Of a DNA stretch of 14,505 bases, positions 6,471 to 11,942 are shown one piece after another. The stretch spans positions 1 through 14,505 of the forward strand of contig JBDRLD010000052.1 of NCBI GenBank assembly GCA_043813445.1, written 5' to 3'. Numbering within the stretch: the stretch's first letter is position 1; the number at the start of each line of letters is the position of its first letter. The position numbers and the translations under genes were made by a program. The stretch comes from JBDRLD01 sp043813445. Its GTDB lineage: Bacteria; Patescibacteriota; Patescibacteriia; JACPHY01. The notes beneath the pieces were generated by a model. That model saw only the letters and a list, made by a program, of their open reading frames with translations, had not been told where the DNA came from and did no database searches.

Positions 6471-6560
6471 GTATTTTTTGAGGTTTCTGCAATAAACTGG
6501 ACATCCCATCCAAATCGATGTACGCTGGGTTCACGAAGTCGCATTTGTATAGGAATGTGT

Positions 6561-6896
6561 ATGGCTATCGAATTTATTAAAACTATCGAGGATAAGCTCA
6601 GGGAACGAAAGGAGCAACTCGAGAAGGAACTCGAACGCTACGGCAAGTTCGAGGATTTTGGGCATAGCGATGATGAGAATGCGGCCGAAGTCGCCATGTA
6701 CTCAGATGGACTTTCTCTTCAGAACACACTTGCCAAGGCATTGCGCGACGTGAATAATTCGATTTCCCGTATTGAGGCGGGAGCGTATGGGTCGTGTCGG
6801 TACTGCGGAGAGCCGATTCCGGAGAAGCGGCTGCTTGCACGCCCAACGTCAAGCGCGTGTGTGAAGTGTAAGATGGAGAAGAAGGCGGGTGCGTAG
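6561..6896 (+). CDS. TraR/DksA family zinc-finger protein
   Basis: The 111-residue protein has an N-terminal coiled-coil region (DKLRERKEQLEKELERYG), an acidic loop (GHSDDENAAEV) and a C-terminal four-cysteine zinc finger, CRYCGEPIPEKRLLARPTS...CVKC, with cysteines at 79, 82, 100 and 103. DksA/TraR proteins enter the RNA polymerase secondary channel and, often with ppGpp, adjust initiation at particular promoters. Members without the DksA coiled-coil tip aspartates may differ in effect; the tip here is not clearly of the DksA type. The start at 6561 is chosen because AGGA (6551-6554) lies six bases upstream; an ATG two codons earlier (6555) is the alternative. A perfect hairpin follows the stop. 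A weak promoter candidate (TGGACA 6498-6503, 17 bases, TACGCT) lies downstream of the ncRNA terminator. Confidence 0.92.
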   Translation: MAIEFIKTIEDKLRERKEQLEKELERYGKFEDFGHSDDENAAEVAMYSDGLSLQNTLAKALRDVNNSISRIEAGAYGSCRYCGEPIPEKRLLARPTSSACVKCKMEKKAGA

Positions 6897-6926
6897 GACT
6901 GGCTGATGGCCATTGTCTTGATACAC

Positions 6927-6955
6927 AAATGCGCGCCCGGTTGGGTGCGCATTTT
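6927..6955 (+). terminator. Hairpin terminator after the TraR/DksA gene
   Basis: Positions 6927-6938 pair perfectly with 6943-6954 (12 bp with one G-U) around a GGTT loop. The downstream T run is very short (to 6955), so termination may be partial and allow read-through into lspA. Confidence 0.65.
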
Positions 6956-6976
6956 GGTATCAATTCGTGCAGCGCG

Positions 6977-7459
6977 ATGTATTCAGCAAATAGTATGCAG
7001 CAATGCGGAACTCCCCGATTATTTGTGATATATGCACCCGCATGCTTCATTGCACTTGATGTGGTGCTGAAAGTTTACGCTCGCGAGCTACTTGAAACGG
7101 GAACGCGCGTCGCCATGGCGACGCCGATTGGTTTCTTTGGGTTTGTGCCATCCGTGAATGCGGTACTTGCGTTCTCATTTCCGATTCCAAATGCATTTAT
7201 TTGGCCGATTGGATGGTTGGTGGTCTGTGTGCTGATTTGGGTTGCGTTGCGAGCAGGACGAGCGCTGCGGGTTGCATACGCATGTATAATTCTCGGGGCT
7301 CTGTCGAACCTTTTTGAACGAACATTCCTTGGTGGTGTAACGGACTACCTGAGCATCTCGCGTGTTTTCCCAGCGTTTAATATCGCAGACCTCCTCATTC
7401 TTTTTGGGATTGGATGGATGCTTGTAGTCACAAGGCGGAAGCAAAAGATGGGACTGTAG
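6977..7459 (+). CDS. lspA: Lipoprotein signal peptidase (signal peptidase II)
   Basis: The 160-residue protein has four hydrophobic segments and the LspA catalytic blocks: SNLFERTFLGGVTDYLSI, then FPAFNIADLLILFGIG. The two catalytic aspartates of this integral-membrane aspartyl protease correspond to D123 (in TDY) and D138 (in NIAD). The first helix carries ALDVVLK, the counterpart of the conserved D..TK block. LspA removes the signal peptide of prolipoproteins after lipid attachment. Upstream frame exists back to 6929, but that part overlaps the terminator hairpin of the preceding gene; a start at 6977 gives the usual family length. ATG 6995 is also possible. No clear Shine-Dalgarno is visible for either. 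The last codons lie in one arm of a large palindrome. Confidence 0.9.
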   Translation: MYSANSMQQCGTPRLFVIYAPACFIALDVVLKVYARELLETGTRVAMATPIGFFGFVPSVNAVLAFSFPIPNAFIWPIGWLVVCVLIWVALRAGRALRVAYACIILGALSNLFERTFLGGVTDYLSISRVFPAFNIADLLILFGIGWMLVVTRRKQKMGL

Positions 7460-7597
7460 AAAAAGTGTACAAGTGCTCCCCAAATACTCCCTGAGCGAGT
7501 CCGCGAGTCGAAGGGCTTCACGCTATTGACACCATGCGCCGCCCCTTCGACCTGGCGTGCAGGCTCAGGGAGCATCGTTTCGAGTTTTTCTACAGTC
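7452..7597. repeat. 146-bp nested palindrome, bidirectional terminator or MITE-like element
   Basis: The ends are a perfect 13-bp inverted repeat, GACTGTAGAAAAA (7452-7464) and TTTTTCTACAGTC (7585-7597). Inside, CTCCCTGAGC (7487-7496) pairs with GCTCAGGGAG (7563-7572), and GTCGAAGGG (7507-7515) with CCCTTCGAC (7543-7551). TGCTCCC (7474-7480) offers an alternative partner for 7568-7574. The stem is followed by TTTTT on each strand, so it can end both lspA and the convergent 246-aa gene. It includes the lspA stop codon. No target-site duplication is visible. Confidence 0.75.
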
Positions 7598-7623
7598 TCA
7601 ACCTCGGAAGCAAGAGATGGAAA

Positions 7624-7650
7624 CACCCGACTCCATATAGGAGCCGGGTG
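7624..7650 (-). terminator. Hairpin downstream of the 246-aa gene
   Basis: CACCCG (7624-7629) pairs with CGGGTG (7645-7650) and CTCC (7631-7634) with GGAG (7640-7643), with one internal mismatch and an ATATA loop. It lies 25 bases after the minus-strand stop. The T stretch on the minus strand is short, so it may work together with the palindrome further on. Confidence 0.5.
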
Positions 7651-7675
7651 ATGTGTGCTGCGGTGGGTTCGATCG

Positions 7676-8416
7676 CTACGTAGCGGGGGTTCCATTGCAG
7701 TAGCCACCGGAGTGCGCGAGTGCGAGAATGTCGGCGGGCTTCTTCTCGTAGAGTTCCGCGAGGTGCTTGAGAAGCGAATCGTGTTCGCCATGTTGCGCGT
7801 CGAGCAGAATACCCGCGAGGAACCTCGGCATGTGTTTGCCCTGAGAGCGTGCCCAGATTGCGGAGACCTGTTGCATGCCGAGGCCATGCTCTTTGCTCAC
7901 GCGCTGCATTTCGCGCCGTAGCGACTGATCCGTCTTTCCGCGCCCATGCTCTTCGAGGAGGCGGATGCGGATTTTGTCTGCGGTGGCCTTTGGGACTCGC
8001 CCTGGTCCGAGGCGCTCACGGCGTTTTCGATGGGGTGCCGCGGTGGGAGGGGGGTTGGAACGGTCGGCGAGCTGTGCTTCGAGCGCTTCGATGCGCCTGA
8101 GGAGATCGCCGATCATCGGAAGCTCCGGCGGCAGTCCACTCGCCTCACGCGGCAGCACGGTAGCGCCACCTTCCTGTAGGATGTCATCCACCTTGGATTC
8201 GGTGGAGTCGACACGGATGCGGAGCGACGCAAGCATGCGCTCGGTTCCCAGCATGGCCTTGATTTGCTGGCGCAGCCACTCACTGAGAGCTGGTTCCAAC
8301 ACGCCGAGTAGTCGTTCAGCCGCATCGGGAATCACAACGTGTATCTCGGCATTGCGGAGCGTTGTAGTGAACGGTGCTTCTTCTGTTTCGTCACGTTGGG
8401 ATTGTCGCTGTACCAC
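7676..8416 (-). CDS. Unknown 246-aa protein with coiled coil and basic HTH-like region
   Basis: No family is recognised. Open frame continues to 8485 but that extension overlaps the promoter. The GTG at 8416, six bases after GGAGG (8423-8427), is clearly the start. Residues 20-60 include IHVVIPDAAERLLGVLEPALSEWLRQQIKAML; residues 58-82 and 100-118 are helical with coiled-coil character. A basic linker (HRKRRERLGPGRVPKATADK, 129-148) leads into a helical segment at 145-192 that could be helix-turn-helix-like (TDQSLRREMQRVSKEHGLGM, then QQVSAIW). The end (LLKHLAELYEKKPADILAL) is again helical. There is no signal peptide or membrane segment, so a cytoplasmic nucleic-acid-associated role is a reasonable guess. 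It is transcribed from its own near-consensus promoter in the same direction as the 514-aa gene behind it and belongs by position and signals to the same accessory cluster. Confidence 0.75.
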   Translation of the reverse strand: MVQRQSQRDETEEAPFTTTLRNAEIHVVIPDAAERLLGVLEPALSEWLRQQIKAMLGTERMLASLRIRVDSTESKVDDILQEGGATVLPREASGLPPELPMIGDLLRRIEALEAQLADRSNPPPTAAPHRKRRERLGPGRVPKATADKIRIRLLEEHGRGKTDQSLRREMQRVSKEHGLGMQQVSAIWARSQGKHMPRFLAGILLDAQHGEHDSLLKHLAELYEKKPADILALAHSGGYCNGTPAT

Positions 8417-8456
8417 GGTACACCTCCGTGTCGTTGGGTGAATGAGCAGCGGGTCG

Positions 8457-8485
8457 AGTATACGATATTCCCACACCGCTGTCAA
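8457..8485 (-). promoter_or_regulatory. Promoter of the 246-aa gene
   Basis: On the minus strand TTGACA (8480-8485), a 17-base spacer and TATACT (8457-8462) are close to consensus. Transcription would start near 8450, giving a leader of about 35 nt that contains the GGAGG ribosome-binding site and the GTG start. Confidence 0.85.
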
Positions 8486-8497
8486 GAGGGGAGATGG

Positions 8498-8538
8498 AAA
8501 AGCCCCCTGTTAGATGGTTTACAACCCAACAGGGGGCT
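8498..8538 (-). terminator. Intrinsic terminator of the 514-aa gene
   Basis: AGCCCCCTGTT (8501-8511) pairs perfectly with AACAGGGGGCT (8528-8538) around a 16-base loop. On the minus strand it is followed by TTTT (8498-8501, overlapping the end of the stem). It separates this gene from the promoter of the 246-aa gene. Confidence 0.8.
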
Positions 8539-8554
8539 TCGTGTTCATGAGGGA

Positions 8555-10099
8555 CTAGGATCCTCTGATGACCCGCGCGATCTCGGCGATCTCTGCAGAC
8601 ATGGCGTCGAGACGCTTGAGATCCTCACAGAGTCGAGCGTACTGCTCGTCGAGCGTACGTCGTTCCTTCTGAATCGCCTCGAGGCGTTCGTTGATGCGCT
8701 GGCGCATCTGCGAGATGTCCGCGTGGACCGGTGCGCTCGGTTGCACCACTTCGGTCGAGGCCGGGGATTCCGGCGATGCGAGCGCCGGCTCCTCCGTTGG
8801 ATTGTCCGTCTCCGCTTCGTGATCGGGCCTCAGCTCCGATGTCGGCACACTCGCGAGTTGCACATCGGGGATGCTTGCGAGTAGGTGACTGCGGCATCCC
8901 TTGTCGTTCAGCCGCGAGAGGACCAGGAGTCCGTTATTCGCGTAGCTATGGATTGATCGTCGGACGTGCTCGGTTGTCACGGGTCGGTTCATCTGCATGC
9001 TCATCGTTGCGGCGATGTCTGCCATGCGCTGCCCGCCGTCACCAAGCTCGTTGATGGCCTTGGTGATGAGCTCGAGTGGGTAGTGGGGGGGCCGACCGCC
9101 CTGCGACTTGGCGAACTCCTGCGGCTTTGTCGGATCTCCCACATCGGTCGGCATCACGATGCGATGCGCACGTTTCCCTGCACATCGTTCGATAAACTTG
9201 ATGTGGCCCTGCTCGACCAGCCAATGGAGGTCGCCCCAGATTTGTCGTGCGGTGACCTGTTCATTGCCGAGCGTCTCACGCGCTTCCGTTGCGACACGCT
9301 CGCAGAAGCCCATGAGCGGCACCCTTGCGCGCTCGTCCTGGGATAGCTTGGTGACAGCACTGAGCACGATCTTCCGGCGGTCTGTGATTGAGCTCATACC
9401 ATACTCCACGTCGGTTGTCGTTTCGGTGTTCGAGTCCGTACTCGGAGTCCGAAGGCACACTTCCTCTGGACCCGGAGGGAGCGGCACGCCGTTGTTGGCG
9501 CCGCGATGACTCGCGAGGTACTTCTTCCCAGATTCCGTGAGACTGATTATCTTCCTTCGGTGACCCTGCACTTCTGTTGGGCGAGAGCGGACGAATCCAT
9601 GCTTGGAGAGGTGGCGGATGTCGCCCGTCATCGTGATCGGAGTGTGATGGGCGCCGTACGCTTCCGTGATGAGTCGTCGGAGCTCAGCGATGCTTTCCAT
9701 CGGCTCTGGGTGCGCGGTGAGGAATGCGAGCACTTCGACTTGCCGGCGCGCTCGGTCGATGGCGTTTGTGCTATTCCGCTGCGTCGGCTGGACGCGTGCT
9801 GGCACAGCAATGAACGCCATTTCGTCATCGGTCGTTCGCTCGATGCGTGTGACGACGTTGTATGCCTGCGAACGCTCCCACGAGAGTGTGATCGGTGGCG
9901 GCTCTTCGCGCGCCATTCTCGAGATACGCTTCTCGATGCGCTTCCAGTCATCGAATGGTTGGCGTTGTTCGTGTTGCTCTGCGAGCCGGCGTGCGAATGC
10001 ACGGATTGCTCCATCGAAGGGTGTTGCGAGCGCCATGAAGATGCCGAGGCGGAATGCCTGCTTCTCTTCATTGGAAAGAACATTACTCTTCTGCTGCAC
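8555..10099 (-). CDS. Multi-winged-helix protein with C-terminal coiled coil (514 aa, unknown)
   Basis: Not assigned to a known family. The GTG start at 10099 follows GGAGGT (10105-10110) at five bases; the frame extends to 10216 but through the promoter. Three segments look like winged helix-turn-helix domains: 117-198 (ending HLSKHGFVRSRP and a wing, KIISLTESGKKYL), 240-318 (LHWLVEQGHIKFIER plus HRIVMP) and 338-411 (DIAATMSMQM, SYANNGLLVLSRL). The pattern 'recognition helix, hydrophobic turn, two-strand wing' recurs in each. The N-terminal 115 residues are helical and of unknown role. A Pro/Ser/Glu-rich linker (about 412-458) precedes a coiled coil (460-510), which suggests oligomerisation. 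It probably binds DNA at several sites at once. It is transcribed divergently from the 522-aa/ATPase operon, so it may regulate that operon, work with it, or both. Confidence 0.8.
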   Translation of the reverse strand: MQQKSNVLSNEEKQAFRLGIFMALATPFDGAIRAFARRLAEQHEQRQPFDDWKRIEKRISRMAREEPPPITLSWERSQAYNVVTRIERTTDDEMAFIAVPARVQPTQRNSTNAIDRARRQVEVLAFLTAHPEPMESIAELRRLITEAYGAHHTPITMTGDIRHLSKHGFVRSRPTEVQGHRRKIISLTESGKKYLASHRGANNGVPLPPGPEEVCLRTPSTDSNTETTTDVEYGMSSITDRRKIVLSAVTKLSQDERARVPLMGFCERVATEARETLGNEQVTARQIWGDLHWLVEQGHIKFIERCAGKRAHRIVMPTDVGDPTKPQEFAKSQGGRPPHYPLELITKAINELGDGGQRMADIAATMSMQMNRPVTTEHVRRSIHSYANNGLLVLSRLNDKGCRSHLLASIPDVQLASVPTSELRPDHEAETDNPTEEPALASPESPASTEVVQPSAPVHADISQMRQRINERLEAIQKERRTLDEQYARLCEDLKRLDAMSAEIAEIARVIRGS

Positions 10100-10135
10100 G
10101 GCTGACCTCCGTTGCTGTCCAATGCGTTTGAAAAG

Positions 10136-10150
10136 GTGCAGAATCTGCAC
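10136..10150 (-). promoter_or_regulatory. Hairpin at the 5' end of the 514-aa gene transcript
   Basis: GTGCAG and CTGCAC form a perfect 6-bp stem with a 3-base loop, beginning about four bases after the predicted start site (near 10154). It may protect the 5' end of the mRNA or act in regulation. Confidence 0.5.
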
Positions 10151-10160
10151 GCGCGAGCTG

Positions 10161-10189
10161 ACTGTAGCAGGGCGGTCGGATTCTGTCAA
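10161..10189 (-). promoter_or_regulatory. Promoter of the 514-aa gene
   Basis: On the minus strand TTGACA (10184-10189), a 17-base spacer and TACAGT (10161-10166). The -35 box is 61 bases from the -35 box of the divergent operon promoter. Confidence 0.8.
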
Positions 10190-10223
10190 GGACGGAAAGA
10201 TGGCTATCTTATGCACATTATGC

Positions 10224-10237
10224 GGCTCAATGGAGCC
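10224..10237. promoter_or_regulatory. Inverted repeat between divergent promoters, candidate operator
   Basis: GGCTC-AATG-GAGCC is a perfect 5-bp inverted repeat that lies between the two divergent -35 boxes (10189 and 10251). Its position would suit an operator that controls both directions, possibly bound by one of the cluster's own HTH proteins. Confidence 0.3.
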
Positions 10238-10250
10238 TCGGGAACACCCC

Positions 10251-10279
10251 TTGACGTGTCGTTGTAGTCATGGTATGGT
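10251..10279 (+). promoter_or_regulatory. Promoter of the 522-aa / GHKL ATPase operon
   Basis: TTGACG (10251-10256), a 17-base spacer and TATGGT (10274-10279). Transcription would start near 10286, about 85 bases before the first start codon. Confidence 0.75.
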
Positions 10280-10287
10280 GCGAGCGG

Positions 10288-10312
10288 ATTCGAGGCGGAA
10301 GCGCCAACGAAT
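10288..10312 (+). promoter_or_regulatory. Hairpin at the 5' end of the operon transcript
   Basis: ATTCG (10288-10292) pairs with CGAAT (10308-10312) and GGCG (10294-10297) with CGCC (10302-10305) around a GAAG loop. It begins within a few bases of the predicted transcript start, like the hairpin on the divergent transcript. Confidence 0.5.
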
Positions 10313-10370
10313 TGAGCACATTCACAAATGAGTAAGAGAGTAAACCAGTGGCAGAAGATGGAGGAGTGCC

Positions 10371-11939
10371 ATGCCGACAATAGAACCGATTACCTATCCA
10401 TCTCTAGCCGAACGCCTTCATGAGCTCCGCAAGGACGGCCTCACCTTCAAGGACATGGCCGGATTACTGAGTGTCCCGGTGCGTGAAGAGACTATCATCG
10501 GATGGTCTGAAGGTGTACAACCGGGAAAGCAACTCCTCGGGGCGATTAGCGTCGCGTTCGATCACGACTTCATCCAACACAACTTCGCACTCGCTGCGCA
10601 GCAGGCGAACTTTCCGAATGCGCAGACGCCGCAGGAGCTCCTAGGCATCCGGTCGCAACCGCAGCTCGTTGCATTTCTTCGTCCATGTGTTGATGTTGTC
10701 GCGCAGAAGAACATAGCGCGATTCTTCGGCTGGGTCGAGACGAGCTTCAGTAGTTTTATGACCAAGGGCGGCAACGCGTTCGATCGCGATCGCCTTGCAA
10801 CGGTTCTCGCACGCCTCCCCGAGTTCCTCAAACACACCAGCGGTGAGATTATCTCAGCATGCACACCACGCGTGATACTTGGGCGAACCATCCGCGAGTG
10901 TCGTCAGGCCCGTGGCGAGTCTCGTCCGGAGTATGGAAGACGCATCCCTGAGATCTCGGAGAACGTTCTCCGTTCCCTCGAAGATGAGGGGCGGGGATTG
11001 CTAACTCCTTCGCGGAAAGCCGCGATGAAGGGCGGGCAACGTACGCAGCCGGGATTCTTCCGAGACGATGCAACGCTCGAGCAACTTGTCGAGTTTCTCA
11101 ACTCCGAGCGCGAGGCACTTGCAGGGCAGCTCGATGGACAGCCAAGTAGCGAGCAGTGTACGGCTCTGACGCAAGAATCGGAGCTCGAACCGAAGGCCGA
11201 GGTTCTAGCGCCATCGACAAGTCCGATGATCACGCTCGCAAATGATGAATTCGATGCGGGATCCGAAGAGCATCGTGAAAGTCTCGCCAATCGACTTCGA
11301 CCGCTTGTCCAAAAACAAGGGTGCTCTGCGGTGGCTCGTATGTTCGATATCCCGCGGCGAACACTTCAACGGTTCATCAATCACCCGAAGACTACACTAG
11401 ATACGACCGTGCGGACCATCGCCGAACGTGTCGATGGAATTCGTGGTGAGGATGCGGCTCCACGAGGAGCGCCGGAGCACGGAACCCCCGGGGGTGATCT
11501 CCGGATCGTGCAGCTCGACGCAACGGTGCGCGCGCTCACGGGCAGAGTCGAACAATTACTCGTGCGACTCGACGGCACGCCGGCAGCAGACGCGGGTGCG
11601 CCTAGCGCGGCACAACCGTTTCCGTTCACGCGGGAACGTTTCACCGAGCATGACGATACCGTGAGCGCGCAGGATCTCGCCAGAATCGCAGAGCGCATCC
11701 GACAGGTCATCGTTGATCTCGCGTACTGTGCAGCAGTGCATGATGCGCAGTGTCGGAAGGCAGTGCGTCTTTCGCTGAGTCCGGCAGTCAACGACCTGTT
11801 CAATGCGATTGAGGCATTCTCTCGGGAGCACCCAATCGCTTCGCTTCGACTCATCGAACGGCAACGTGCGTGGGTCTCACAGCAGCAGGAAGAAATAGAT
11901 CAGATGACCGTCGATGACGGCCAAGAAGGAGGAGAGTAG
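10371..11939 (+). CDS. Multi-HTH protein of unknown function (522 aa)
   Basis: The ATG at 10371 follows GGAGGAG (10360-10366) by four bases. No family is recognised for the whole protein, but about four segments look like helix-turn-helix (XRE-like) units: 12-62 (TFKDMAGLLSVPVREETIIG), 98-152 (KNIARFFGWVETSFSSFM), 168-212 (a RECRQARGESRPEYGRRIPE-type unit) and 305-356 (GCSAVARMFDIPRRTLQRFI). Units two and four share a spaced pattern (L...LRP.V, then AR.F, then F, then a late R), which suggests internal duplication. Between them is a low-complexity, acidic linker (about 255-300). After 377 comes a short coiled coil (LDATVRALTGRVEQLLVRLD) and a helical C-terminal region. It ends three bases before the ATPase ATG, so the two are surely co-transcribed and probably act together. 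A DNA-tethering or site-recognition role for the ATPase is an inference. Confidence 0.82.
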   Translation: MPTIEPITYPSLAERLHELRKDGLTFKDMAGLLSVPVREETIIGWSEGVQPGKQLLGAISVAFDHDFIQHNFALAAQQANFPNAQTPQELLGIRSQPQLVAFLRPCVDVVAQKNIARFFGWVETSFSSFMTKGGNAFDRDRLATVLARLPEFLKHTSGEIISACTPRVILGRTIRECRQARGESRPEYGRRIPEISENVLRSLEDEGRGLLTPSRKAAMKGGQRTQPGFFRDDATLEQLVEFLNSEREALAGQLDGQPSSEQCTALTQESELEPKAEVLAPSTSPMITLANDEFDAGSEEHRESLANRLRPLVQKQGCSAVARMFDIPRRTLQRFINHPKTTLDTTVRTIAERVDGIRGEDAAPRGAPEHGTPGGDLRIVQLDATVRALTGRVEQLLVRLDGTPAADAGAPSAAQPFPFTRERFTEHDDTVSAQDLARIAERIRQVIVDLAYCAAVHDAQCRKAVRLSLSPAVNDLFNAIEAFSREHPIASLRLIERQRAWVSQQQEEIDQMTVDDGQEGGE

Positions 11940-11942
11940 TCC

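Noticed and set aside
6280..6534. 84-codon minus-strand frame in the ncRNA region
   Set aside because: It runs through the terminator and the long hairpin, has no ribosome-binding site and no domain-like composition.
8417..8485. Longer start of the 246-aa protein at 8485
   Set aside because: It begins inside the TTGACA box of a near-consensus promoter. The GTG at 8416 has a well-placed GGAGG.
10100..10216. Longer start of the 514-aa protein at 10216
   Set aside because: The extension includes the -35/-10 promoter. The GTG at 10099 has a well-spaced GGAGGT.
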